A stretch of 40,601 nt of DNA from SKPH01 sp051748565 (GTDB lineage Bacteria > Bacillota > Dethiobacteria > DTU022), in contig JBNJHN010000012.1 of NCBI GenBank assembly GCA_051748565.1, forward strand, positions 1-40,601, in the 5' to 3' direction. Position numbers and translations under genes: made by a program. Positions 1 to 7,371 of this stretch are shown piece after piece (the first letter of the stretch is position 1; each line of letters starts with the position of its first letter). The notes beneath the pieces were generated by a model that had not been told where the DNA came from, searched no databases, and was given only the letters and a program-made list of their open reading frames with translations.

Positions 1-175
1 TTAACCCTTTCGGCTTTTACATTTGAAAGTAACTTCATAATAATTATCACAAAGTTTTATTTTATTGTAAAGTATTTTTTTATCACCCAGCACGATAGGT
101 AACACGATATCATGATAAAATCTAACTTTTTAAACTTCCGGCTCATACACTCCTGAAAGGCTCCGTTATTACACA

Positions 176-206
176 AACAAACCCTTATTATAAATAAGGG
201 TTTGTT
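176..206 (-). terminator. Hairpin directly after tRNA-Thr
   Basis: Two perfect 14-base arms (176-189 and 193-206, outer end AACAAACCC/GGGTTTGTT) enclose a 3-base loop. On the minus strand the hairpin begins at the last base of the tRNA CCA end and is followed by TTTGTGT, a weak U-rich tail. It is most likely the intrinsic terminator of the tRNA transcript. The stem is long but the tail is poor, so a processing signal is also possible. The remaining 175 bases to the window edge are AT-rich and show no gene I can support. Confidence 0.6.
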
Positions 207-281
207 GGAGCCGGCAAGAGGACTCGAACCCCCAACATGCTGATTACGATTCAGCTGCTCTACCAATTGAGCTATGCCGGC
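206..281 (-). tRNA. tRNA-Thr (anticodon CGT)
   Basis: Read on the minus strand, a 76-base cloverleaf is visible. The acceptor stem GCCGGCA pairs with TGCCGGC and is followed by discriminator T and an encoded CCA. The D arm is GCTC/GAGC. The anticodon stem GCTGA/TCAGC holds the loop ATCGTAA, with U33 and anticodon CGT, which reads ACG (threonine). The T arm has loop TTCGAGT. It has its own promoter about 15 bases upstream and a hairpin at its 3' end, so it seems to be a single-gene unit. Confidence 0.96.
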
Positions 282-295
282 ATTATGCAAAAACT

Positions 296-324
296 ATTAT
301 AGCGTAGATTTAAAGCCTGTTCAA
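296..324 (-). promoter_or_regulatory. Sigma-A-type promoter of tRNA-Thr
   Basis: The minus strand reads TTGAAC (319-324), a 17-base spacer, and a perfect TATAAT (296-301). Transcription would begin near 289, about 8 bases before the mature tRNA 5' end, as expected for a tRNA unit. The promoter overlaps the last codons of the shortened gamma-carbonic-anhydrase-like gene. Confidence 0.75.
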
Positions 325-627
325 CATGCCAATATAAATATCCCTGGCTGATTTATATGCAATAAGAGACTCTATACCGATACCAAACAAGGCGGCGGCA
401 ACCAGCCTGTTTTTACCTGTAACCGCATTGTTAAGGATTATCGAACCAATCCCGATCAGGGACCTATCCTCTACGGTGCAGCCGGGCAATATGCAGTTAT
501 GTCCGACTTTTACTCTGCTGCCGATGTGAGTAGGAACACCTTCGTCGACGTGAACGGCGACGTTATCCTGGATGGTGCTCTCTTCTCCGATAACAATCTT
601 TTCCATTTTATAATGCATAACCGGCAT
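310..627 (-). CDS. Shortened gamma-carbonic-anhydrase-like hexapeptide protein
   Basis: The 105-residue product matches the middle of the gamma-carbonic anhydrase / YrdA-PaaY left-handed beta-helix family, which is usually about 170 residues. Residues 19-77 keep the hexapeptide pattern, with Q20 and D21, H26 in IQDNVAVHVDEG, and H43 in VGHNC. Compared with the archaeal Cam enzyme these match Gln75, Asp76, His81 and His117. The third zinc ligand (His122) is Pro48 here. About 40-50 N-terminal residues, which would carry the Arg59/Asp61 equivalents, are absent, and the C-terminal coils seem to be deleted before a helix like the family's last helix. It has a good AAAGGAG ribosome site and starts 17 bases after the UPF0280 gene, so it may still be translated. 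Carbonic anhydrase activity is unlikely. A decaying gene or a non-catalytic scaffold are both possible. Confidence 0.7.
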   Translation of the reverse strand: MPVMHYKMEKIVIGEESTIQDNVAVHVDEGVPTHIGSRVKVGHNCILPGCTVEDRSLIGIGSIILNNAVTGKNRLVAAALFGIGIESLIAYKSARDIYIGMLNRL

Positions 628-644
628 TTTGTTGACTCCTTTAC

Positions 645-1382
645 TCAGGTTTTCTGCAGCTCAATATCTCCCCAAACAGCAATCTGGTCGCCGCAGATCA
701 ACAATGCCCCGGTAATGCCTTCTATCCTCCGGGCAAATTCAAGGGCATTTTCAAGCTTGCCCGGACCCTGGACTCGATTGCCAAGTGCAGTTGCTACTGC
801 ATCAGCAAGCGGTGTCGACTGTGAGAGGGCTATTGCTGCATCGGCTTTGCCGAAACTAAGCGATGGCCCTACTGTTCCCGAAGAAGTACAGACCCCGATT
901 GGAGTTTGCTCCGGTTTAACCCGCAAAGCCAATTTTCCGCTTAAAGGAGAATCGCCGGCATAAATGCCTATGTTGACCGGTTCTGATACTTTGATAAAAA
1001 TGTCGCCCCCGTTTTCGACAATTACTTCCTCTGATAAATCGAGTAAAAAGGTCCCGGTTTCCTGTGCCATGGCACCGGCCACAGCAGCCATCGGGCCGAC
1101 CCCGGCCAGGTTGCCGGCCCGGGCCATTACCTTTAAAATTTCCGGGGCATCATTGGCAGGGAGAAATGGTTCCAGGGTAGTTAACAGGAGTGGATCGACT
1201 TCTAGATAAGATTCAATCTGGTGCCGCCGGTATGAAATAAACTGTTCTAAACGACTCTTTAATTTTTCATTATAAGAAAAACTGCTCACAGCAATCCAGA
1301 GGTCCGTCTCTTTTACCGTAACTGAAAAAGAGGTCAGCCTTGAATTTGTAATTTCTTTGCGATAGACCCTTCTGCTGCTCAT
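645..1382 (-). CDS. UPF0280 (ApbE-like, COG2122) family protein
   Basis: The 245-residue protein belongs to UPF0280, a family with an ApbE-like fold. Visible family features include the glycine- and alanine-rich stretch MARAGNLAGVGPMAAVAGAMA, the segment around NGGDIF, and TSSGTVGPSLSFGKADA. An upstream ATG at 1442 is open, but the start chosen is ATG 1380-1382. It overlaps the TGA of the ferredoxin gene as ATGA, a classic coupled start, and gives a normal family length. In anaerobes this family often accompanies the HcyBio and NIL-ferredoxin genes, as it does here, and is linked to sulfide incorporation into homocysteine. Its exact biochemical step is not settled from the sequence. Confidence 0.85.
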   Translation of the reverse strand: MSSRRVYRKEITNSRLTSFSVTVKETDLWIAVSSFSYNEKLKSRLEQFISYRRHQIESYLEVDPLLLTTLEPFLPANDAPEILKVMARAGNLAGVGPMAAVAGAMAQETGTFLLDLSEEVIVENGGDIFIKVSEPVNIGIYAGDSPLSGKLALRVKPEQTPIGVCTSSGTVGPSLSFGKADAAIALSQSTPLADAVATALGNRVQGPGKLENALEFARRIEGITGALLICGDQIAVWGDIELQKT

Positions 1383-1804
1383 TGGAAACTGGCATGCTCG
1401 ACCAGGGTCTCCATGGCCCTTGCCGGGCATGCCCGCAGGCAAAGTTCACAAACTATACATTTATCTTCTTCGAAACGTACAGTCATTTCCGGACGATCAA
1501 AAAGCAGGGCCTCGGTCGGACAGATTACCGTACATGCGCCACAATGAGTACAGCGATCTGAACGCCAGATAATCTGCTGTTCAAGGTTCATGATCTGCAA
1601 GCCCTGATCTTTTAACCATTCCAAGGCTCGCTGATAATTTGTTTCATTTCCGCTCAGTTCCATCATCAGGCGTCCCTCCTTTTTGGGGTTGATATCGGCC
1701 CGCAGGATATTCACCATCAGATCAAAATCTTTGATCAAATGGTAGATTGTCGGCTGCTCGACTATATGGGGAGGAAACCGCAAAACTATTTTTTGCTTAA
1801 CCAT
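1379..1804 (-). CDS. NIL-domain 2x[4Fe-4S] ferredoxin, homocysteine pathway
   Basis: This 141-residue protein has an N-terminal NIL domain (about residues 3-75; the domain is also found on methionine ABC transporter ATPases) and a bacterial-type ferredoxin domain. The two cluster motifs are complete: C85, C88, C91, C95 followed by P, and C116, C119, C122, C126 followed by P. The fusion matches the partner of HcyBio/DUF39 proteins, which in methanogens supports homocysteine formation from aspartate semialdehyde and sulfide. It would supply electrons or carry a sulfur ligand. The start is two bases after the HcyBio stop with a GGAGGG ribosome site, and the stop overlaps the next start, so the three genes are tightly coupled. 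Confidence 0.92.
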   Translation of the reverse strand: MVKQKIVLRFPPHIVEQPTIYHLIKDFDLMVNILRADINPKKEGRLMMELSGNETNYQRALEWLKDQGLQIMNLEQQIIWRSDRCTHCGACTVICPTEALLFDRPEMTVRFEEDKCIVCELCLRACPARAMETLVEHASFQ

Positions 1805-1806
1805 AT

Positions 1807-3024
1807 TTAACCCTCCTCACTTTCGGGATCTTTCTGAGGCATCGGGTTTAACTTGATTCCCGCTTCCACTGAAGGCAGAGGCGCTGCCGGTTCGGATAGC
1901 GTAAATTGGCCTGTTTCAATCCACTCTTTCAGGTATTCGGCAATTTCCCTGGCCCCGGCATAACTTGAAAGTGAAGCAGTAGGCACTTTTTTACCTTCCA
2001 CAGTAATCAAACCACTTTTTAGTTCTCTGTAGTTGACAAGACCGAGATTTCCGGGTTCCCGGCAGGGGTAAGAACGGTTATAATCGACTACCGGGGCATA
2101 TATATCTTCATCGCCTACTGCGCAGTAACCCATCATCTCTTCATTCAGGATCGGAATGGGAATACCAAGCCCAACCTGCAGGGTGGCCCCGTAACCAAGA
2201 AAGCTCAGGCCCCGCAGCCAGCGTGGTTTCATCTGCTTTAGATCACCAACCACTGCCAAAGTGCCTGCCGGCCCTTCCGGAATTCCATTGTCACCTCTAG
2301 CAACAGAGGGGTTGTGCTGAGTCCCGTGCCAGGCGACATATCCGATACCGCCACCCAAAAAAATGCGGGTACCGATACCAATTGTTTTAAGCAGCGGATC
2401 GTTGAACAGAGGACTCAATTGGCCGGCCGAGCTATAGTTGGCATTGCCCATATCCGGTTTAAGAATACCCATGTAGGTATAAATTGTTTTCTGGCCCAGG
2501 TTAACTGCCACATTGTAGTTTTGATATGCATTACGAGGATTATAAAGGGTTGCCTCATTTATTTCTGATAGGTAAAAACTGGTTTCAATTTTTCCAAGCG
2601 GGTAGCAATCGGTACCGTAAGATGTTGCATCAAGTCTAACCTTTTTACCTGCCACCAGGTCTTCGATAACATGTCCGCCGCCGTAAACAAAATCACCAGG
2701 GTGGTTTCGGTTGGCCGGGTCAGCCGGTGGAAGAGCGGTTGCTCCGAGGTAAAGGTCAACTGCTGCAATTCCGGCATAGGCAGGGACACCGTTTAAAAAA
2801 GCTTCGTTAATTTTTATTCGTGGTTGGGGATGCCCGAGATTTAGAAAAACTCCGGAGGAGCACATCGGGCCAAAGGTGCCAGTAGTAACTACATCTACCG
2901 ATGCAGCTGCCTCCTCCAAACCTTTTTCCTCTACTACTCCGATTACTTCTTCTGCAGTAAGCACAACCACCTGTCCGTTTTTTATCTTTTCGTTAATTTC
3001 CTTAATGCTCCGGTTGACTTTCAC
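1807..3024 (-). CDS. HcyBio (DUF39, COG1900) homocysteine biosynthesis protein
   Basis: The 405-residue protein is full length for the HcyBio/DUF39 family. It has the two conserved cysteines expected for persulfide or sulfur-transfer chemistry, C55 in GPMCSSGVF and C140 in YGTDCYPLG, plus the family segments FLNLGHPQPRIKI and GGGIGYVAWHGTQHNP. Homologues in methanogens are needed to make homocysteine from aspartate semialdehyde and sulfide without O-acetyl- or O-succinylhomoserine. The start is GTG at 3022-3024 behind an excellent AAGGAGGTGA site. It is the first gene of a four-gene operon (HcyBio, NIL-ferredoxin, UPF0280, shortened gamma-CA) with its own promoter. No CBS domains are visible at the C terminus. 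Pathway assignment is by family knowledge and context. Confidence 0.93.
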   Translation of the reverse strand: MKVNRSIKEINEKIKNGQVVVLTAEEVIGVVEEKGLEEAAASVDVVTTGTFGPMCSSGVFLNLGHPQPRIKINEAFLNGVPAYAGIAAVDLYLGATALPPADPANRNHPGDFVYGGGHVIEDLVAGKKVRLDATSYGTDCYPLGKIETSFYLSEINEATLYNPRNAYQNYNVAVNLGQKTIYTYMGILKPDMGNANYSSAGQLSPLFNDPLLKTIGIGTRIFLGGGIGYVAWHGTQHNPSVARGDNGIPEGPAGTLAVVGDLKQMKPRWLRGLSFLGYGATLQVGLGIPIPILNEEMMGYCAVGDEDIYAPVVDYNRSYPCREPGNLGLVNYRELKSGLITVEGKKVPTASLSSYAGAREIAEYLKEWIETGQFTLSEPAAPLPSVEAGIKLNPMPQKDPESEEG

Positions 3025-3055
3025 CGGGTCACCTCCTTCATAACAAGTCGCTAAA

Positions 3056-3084
3056 ATTATACCATTCTATCCATGATGCGTCAC
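3056..3084 (-). promoter_or_regulatory. Promoter of the HcyBio operon
   Basis: The minus strand has GTGACG (3079-3084), a 17-base spacer, and TATAAT (3056-3061). The -10 is preceded by TG one base away (TGGTATAAT), an extended -10. It lies just after the gap terminator and about 32 bases before the GTG start. No clear SAM riboswitch or T-box fits in this short leader. Confidence 0.65.
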
Positions 3085-3100
3085 CCGAACAGCAGGATAT

Positions 3101-3135
3101 AAAAAAGGACCCCGCTTACTAAGGCGAGATCCTTT
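3101..3135 (-). terminator. Intrinsic terminator of gap
   Basis: On the minus strand a 12-base-pair stem (3124-3135 with 3104-3115, two G-U pairs) with an 8-base loop is followed directly by a U-rich run. It lies about 30 bases after the gap stop codon and separates gap from the HcyBio operon promoter. Confidence 0.8.
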
Positions 3136-3166
3136 GGGCATTAAGGTTTATACCATTAACATATTT

Positions 3167-4159
3167 CTATCCTCTTTCACCTATGATTGCCGCAAGATCA
3201 ATGAGCCGGCATGAATATCCCCATTCATTATCATACCAACCTACGACCCGGGCCATAGTATCGCTAACTACCATTGTTGATTGTCCGTCGACGGTGACGG
3301 AGTTACTATTGCCCTTGTAATCTACGGAAACAAGCGGCTCATCTGAGTAATCCAGGTATGGTGAACCTTCGGCTGCTGTTTTAAAAGCATCATTAATCGA
3401 ATCCACGGTAACCTGTTTTTCCAGCACAGTCACAAAGTCTACCAGTGAGACAGTAGGAATCGGTACGCGAATTGCAAATCCATCAATACGACCCTTTAAT
3501 TCGGGAATTACCTCACCCACTGTTTTAGCCGCCCCGGTAGTGGTCGGAATCAAAGATAAGGCAGCGGCACGGGCCCGACGGGGATCTTTATGGGGAAAAT
3601 CATGCAGATTCTGATCATTGGTGTAAGCATGAGTAGTATTCATCAAGCCTTTTTTTACTCCGAAATTCTCATGCAGCACTTTAACCAGGGGTGCCAGGGC
3701 ATTAGTTGTACATGAGGCATTGGAAATAACAAAGTGCTGATCAGGATCATAGGCATGTTCATTAACACCCAGCACCAGGACGGCATCAACAGCTGCAGGT
3801 GCGGAAATTATAACCTTCCTCGCTCCTGCCTCCAGGTGAGCCGCTGCGGCATCACGCTTTGTAAAAATACCGGTAGACTCGATTACAAGATCTACGCCGG
3901 CATCTTTCCAGGGGATCTTTGCCGGTTCTTTTTCAGAAAAATAAACGACTCTTTCACCGTCAACCAGAAAACCTTTTTCATCTGATTTGACATCTGCATC
4001 GAGAATTCCATAAATTGAGTCGTACTTAAGCAGATGGGCAAGGGCACTGCTGTCCGAAAGATCATTGACAGCAACCACCTTAACCTTATCCTGTTTTAGA
4101 GCAGCTCGCATCACCATTCTGCCGATCCGCCCAAAACCATTTATCCCTATTTTCAACAT
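3167..4159 (-). CDS. gap: Glyceraldehyde-3-phosphate dehydrogenase (NAD type)
   Basis: The 330-residue enzyme is full length. It oxidises and phosphorylates glyceraldehyde 3-phosphate to 1,3-bisphosphoglycerate in glycolysis, or runs in reverse in gluconeogenesis. The Rossmann motif GINGFGRIGR is at residues 5-14. Asp33 after the second beta strand favours NAD+. The catalytic Cys150 lies in SNASCTTNALAP, and the C-terminal WYDNEWGYS is present. The ATG has a TAGGAGGG ribosome site. It is a single gene with its own terminator. The usual partners pgk and tpi are not in the window. A weak promoter-like pair (TTGCAC, 15-base spacer, TATACA) lies around 4222-4248. Confidence 0.97.
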   Translation of the reverse strand: MLKIGINGFGRIGRMVMRAALKQDKVKVVAVNDLSDSSALAHLLKYDSIYGILDADVKSDEKGFLVDGERVVYFSEKEPAKIPWKDAGVDLVIESTGIFTKRDAAAAHLEAGARKVIISAPAAVDAVLVLGVNEHAYDPDQHFVISNASCTTNALAPLVKVLHENFGVKKGLMNTTHAYTNDQNLHDFPHKDPRRARAAALSLIPTTTGAAKTVGEVIPELKGRIDGFAIRVPIPTVSLVDFVTVLEKQVTVDSINDAFKTAAEGSPYLDYSDEPLVSVDYKGNSNSVTVDGQSTMVVSDTMARVVGWYDNEWGYSCRLIDLAAIIGERG

Positions 4160-4171
4160 AAAAAACCCTCC

Positions 4172-4198
4172 TATCTCTTAATTTTTGCTCAGGAGATA
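4172..4198 (-). promoter_or_regulatory. Possible stem-loop next to the gap ribosome site
   Basis: TATCTC (4172-4177) and GAGATA (4193-4198) form a 6-base-pair stem with a 15-base loop in the gap leader. One arm touches the Shine-Dalgarno sequence. It could modulate translation, but the stem is short and this could be chance. Confidence 0.25.
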
Positions 4199-4259
4199 TG
4201 GTTAATTATCCTCTTATTAAAGTGTATATCATCCAATGTGTTCGTGCAAGCAGGGTTGT

Positions 4260-4279
4260 TTCAATTGTACTTAATTGAA
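4260..4279. repeat. 7-base inverted repeat after the PHP gene
   Basis: TTCAATT and AATTGAA are separated by 6 bases and start one base beyond the stop codon of the PHP gene. The position would suit the 3' end of the long V-ATPase transcript, but the stem is AT-only apart from one pair and no U-run follows, so it is not a standard terminator. Confidence 0.3.
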
Positions 4280-5332
4280 TCATGTCTCACGGATAAATAT
4301 GGGATTGGAATAGATCCATGGGCGGGCCCGGCCCAGGCGGGGTCTGTAGTAAACTTCGATTCGGTAAATACCCGGATTGGGCGAGTTAATAGCCAGCTCC
4401 CGTCCAATTTCCTGCCTGCTTACTTTGCCGTCAACTAAAACCCTGATCAGTGAACGTTTAAAAGGAGATTGCACATGAAGACTAATTTCCTTTTGGTAAG
4501 GTATTTCAGCACCCATAGGGACTATTTCTTTGCCGGTAACCGCAAAAAAGTAAAAATCTCTTCCGGGATAAAGGCTGTCAAAAGAAACATAACAGCATCC
4601 ATCGCGCAGAGCACCAATTATTTGTTTCTTTGCAGCATTATGTTCGCTGCGCAATTCAGAATCTAAAACAATATAAGTATTGATAGTCCCGAAAATATAG
4701 CGATATGGAAAAACCTTAACCTTGAACAGTCCCAGGTTATATGGAAAGGCATGAGCATCACTGCTTCCTATACCCACAATTCGGTGCCCATGAAGGTTGT
4801 AACAATCCCAAATCTGAAGCACTTCCCGGGGTGGTCCATCCAAAGCTCCTTTTCGGTTAATCAGGAACCAGTATAGTGTTCTAAACAGGGATGGATGGCG
4901 GCCGCGCCAGTGAGAGGTGTAATTCCAGATTTCGATACCGTTGAAACCAAATACCGGCCAGTATTTCCAGGGGTAAGCTTTGCCCTTTTCAATATAAGGA
5001 GAACCTCTTTCAAAAGGATGGGCAATAAATCCAAGCCCGCCCGCATCTCTGACCTTATCGATAACGCGCTGGGGATTTTCTTCATTTGGCTCAACCAGAT
5101 GTTTAATGTTAAGAGCCAGATAATGGTTGTGCCTGCGATTTATTTCTGAACCAACAAGCAGGGTTACCCCATCAACGGTTGCTTCCTGGGGCAGGCCTGC
5201 CAGGGTTTCATGATCGCTTATAACCACATAATTCAAACCTGCAGCTGCAGCATCAGCTAAAATTTCTGAGATACTCCCACTGCCGTCCGAATAGATACTG
5301 TGGATATGAATATTGCCCGGGTAGGTATGCAT
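4280..5332 (-). CDS. PHP-domain metal-dependent phosphoesterase
   Basis: The 350-residue protein has a PHP domain over roughly residues 5-230. Metal-ligand motifs are visible: HIHSIYSDGS near the N terminus, SDHE near residue 40, GSEIN near 63, AHPF near 104 and GSSDAH near 195. Enzymes of this COG0613-like group hydrolyse phosphoester bonds in small molecules or nucleotides; the substrate here is unknown. The last 100 residues look like a beta-sandwich extension. The gene begins 8 bases after the V-ATPase D-subunit gene with no obvious ribosome site, so it is probably read from the same transcript by coupling. Whether it serves the ATPase is unknown. Confidence 0.85.
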   Translation of the reverse strand: MHTYPGNIHIHSIYSDGSGSISEILADAAAAGLNYVVISDHETLAGLPQEATVDGVTLLVGSEINRRHNHYLALNIKHLVEPNEENPQRVIDKVRDAGGLGFIAHPFERGSPYIEKGKAYPWKYWPVFGFNGIEIWNYTSHWRGRHPSLFRTLYWFLINRKGALDGPPREVLQIWDCYNLHGHRIVGIGSSDAHAFPYNLGLFKVKVFPYRYIFGTINTYIVLDSELRSEHNAAKKQIIGALRDGCCYVSFDSLYPGRDFYFFAVTGKEIVPMGAEIPYQKEISLHVQSPFKRSLIRVLVDGKVSRQEIGRELAINSPNPGIYRIEVYYRPRLGRARPWIYSNPIFIRET

Positions 5333-5340
5333 ATTATATG

Positions 5341-5985
5341 CTACATTTTCGCTCTTACTACATCTTTTATTTTCATTAAACGGGTTAAAGCCCCACGTTC
5401 ATTTTCCTCAAGTTTCATGGTAATGTACTTAATCTTATCCCCCAACGTTGGTATTAAAACATACTCAAGCGCATTGACCCGACGACGGGTTTTTTCAATT
5501 TCTTCGGCCAGAAGCTGGACCGCTTTTTCCACCTCGGCCAGCTCCATTAACCGGGGTAAAATATCGGATAGAGTTTCGATCGAAATATCCAGCTCTGCAG
5601 AAGTGTCAACAAATCCGTAGGGATAAATGCTGCTGTCTTCCCCGCGACCGGATTCTTCTTCGGCCCAGACAAATTTGGGGGCATAAACACTCATGATGTT
5701 TTGTTTGCTTATTTCCAGGCTTAACGTTTTCGTCGGATACATCAGGGCTTCTTCCAGGTATTCCGCAGGCATAACTGCCCTGGCCAATAAAAACTTGGAA
5801 AAAGCAGCCGATAGTTCTGCTTCGATATGCTCACGCAAGTCTTTATTTTTCCGGACCAGGACTAAAAACTGTCGAATTAACTCATCCCTTTTGTCTTTTA
5901 AAAGCTTATGGCCCCGCTGTGCCATCTTTAACCTTTTTTTCAGGCGGTTTAGTTCCATGCGGGTTGGATTGACCCGAATTTCCAT
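5341..5985 (-). CDS. ntpD: V-type ATPase subunit D (central stalk)
   Basis: The 214-residue, mostly helical protein matches V/A-ATPase subunit D. The N-terminal signature NPTRMELNRLKKRLKMAQRG is present at residues 6-25, and a second long helix near residues 150-205 (EKTRRRVNALEYVLIP) completes the coiled-coil shaft. Subunit D turns inside the A3B3 head and, with F, links it to the membrane ring. The ATG has an AGGAGGTTTAG ribosome site and lies 3 bases after the B-subunit stop. It is the last ATPase gene of the operon. Confidence 0.96.
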   Translation of the reverse strand: MEIRVNPTRMELNRLKKRLKMAQRGHKLLKDKRDELIRQFLVLVRKNKDLREHIEAELSAAFSKFLLARAVMPAEYLEEALMYPTKTLSLEISKQNIMSVYAPKFVWAEEESGRGEDSSIYPYGFVDTSAELDISIETLSDILPRLMELAEVEKAVQLLAEEIEKTRRRVNALEYVLIPTLGDKIKYITMKLEENERGALTRLMKIKDVVRAKM

Positions 5986-5988
5986 GAT

Positions 5989-7371
5989 CTAAACCTCCTC
6001 CTGGTCTGGCAGGTATTTCTCGATATATTCGTCACGAACCCTTTTCAGCTCAACACGTGGTAACAATGATAGCAGCTCCCATCCGAGCTTAAGCGTTTCT
6101 TCAATAGTACGATCTTCTTCTTCGCCCTGTGTTACATAACGGCTTTCGAATTCATCGGCAAACCGGGAGAACTTTTTGTCTGCTTCGGAAAGGGCTGCTT
6201 CACCAAGAATTGCGGCCAGTTCCTTTGCTTCCTTGCCACGTGCATAGGCAGCATAAAGCTGGTTCATCGTGTCGGCATGATCTTCTCTTGTTTTGCCTTC
6301 ACCGATCCCCTTGTCTTTAAGCCTGGACAAGGAGGGCAGCACATCTATGGGTGGATAAAGCCCTTTGCGGTGCAGTTCCTGGCTCACAATAACCTGTCCC
6401 TCTGTAATATAACCTGTCAGGTCGGGAATAGGATGGGTGATATCATTTTCCGGCATGCTCAGAATCGGCAGTTGGGTAATCGACCCTTCCCGTCCCTGGA
6501 TCCGTCCTGCTCTCTCGTAAATTGATGAAAGGTCTGTATATAGGTACCCCGGATAACCACGGCGCCCCGGCACTTCTTTACGGGCTGCAGAAATCTCCCG
6601 CAGCGCTTCAGCATAGTTGGTCAAGTCGGTAAGGATTACCAGAACGTGCATATCCTGCTCGTAAGCAAGGTATTCTGCAGCAGTGAGAGCCATGCGCGGG
6701 GTAGCGATACGTTCGATCGCCGGATCATCAGCCAGGTTGATAAAAAGGATAGCCCGTTCAATAGCCCCTGTTTTACGGAAATCACTGATAAAGAAGTCCG
6801 CCTCTTCAAAAGTGATTCCCATGGCGGCAAAAACCACGGCAAATCTTGCTTCCGTACCCAGCACCTTGGCTTGACGGGCAATCTGAGCTGCCAACCGGGA
6901 GTGAGGGAGCCCTGAACTCGAAAATATGGGCAGTTTCTGGCCCCGAACCATGGTATTCATGCCATCGATAGCCGATACCCCGGTCTGAATAAATTCTGAT
7001 GGGTAATCCCGGGCGTAAGGGTTAATCGGAAAGCCATTAATATCGAGTCTTTTTTCAGGAATAATGCGCGGCCCCTGGTCTCTTGGCTGGCCCAACCCGC
7101 TAAAGACCCGGCCAAGCATGTCCATGGAAACGGGCAGTTCAATTGATTTGCCGAGAAAGCGGACCCTGGCTGAATTAATATTAATTCCGGTTGAACCTTC
7201 GAAAATCTGAACCAGCGCTTTATCACGATCTACTTCCAGAACCTGCCCACGGCGGATCTCTCCACCGGGCATTTCGATTTCGGTCAACTCTCCGTACTTA
7301 ATCCCTTCCACTTTTTCAACCAACATTAAAGGGCCGGCTACATCAACAATAGTTTTATATTCTTTAGGCAT
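5989..7371 (-). CDS. ntpB: V-type ATPase subunit B (non-catalytic head subunit)
   Basis: The 460-residue subunit B alternates with A in the head. It has the family segments DMLGRVFSGLGQP and RGQKLPIFSSSGLPHS. As expected for B subunits there is no Walker A loop, because the P-loop position reads SSSGLPHS. I chose ATG 7369-7371, which has an AAGGAGGAGA ribosome site 8 bases upstream and overlaps the end of the A gene by 8 bases. The more distal GTG at 7389 lies upstream of and in effect within that ribosome-site region and is unlikely. Confidence 0.96.
   Translation of the reverse strand: MPKEYKTIVDVAGPLMLVEKVEGIKYGELTEIEMPGGEIRRGQVLEVDRDKALVQIFEGSTGININSARVRFLGKSIELPVSMDMLGRVFSGLGQPRDQGPRIIPEKRLDINGFPINPYARDYPSEFIQTGVSAIDGMNTMVRGQKLPIFSSSGLPHSRLAAQIARQAKVLGTEARFAVVFAAMGITFEEADFFISDFRKTGAIERAILFINLADDPAIERIATPRMALTAAEYLAYEQDMHVLVILTDLTNYAEALREISAARKEVPGRRGYPGYLYTDLSSIYERAGRIQGREGSITQLPILSMPENDITHPIPDLTGYITEGQVIVSQELHRKGLYPPIDVLPSLSRLKDKGIGEGKTREDHADTMNQLYAAYARGKEAKELAAILGEAALSEADKKFSRFADEFESRYVTQGEEEDRTIEETLKLGWELLSLLPRVELKRVRDEYIEKYLPDQEEV

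Noticed and set aside
57..290. Minus-strand open frame of 77 codons at the left edge
   Set aside because: It runs through the tRNA-Thr gene and its terminator hairpin and has no family resemblance.
499..1209. Two plus-strand open frames opposite the gamma-CA and UPF0280 genes
   Set aside because: Both are antisense shadows of well-recognised minus-strand genes and lack ribosome sites and family motifs.
3025..3100. SAM riboswitch or T-box upstream of the HcyBio operon
   Set aside because: The distance from promoter to start is only about 30 bases, too short for either.
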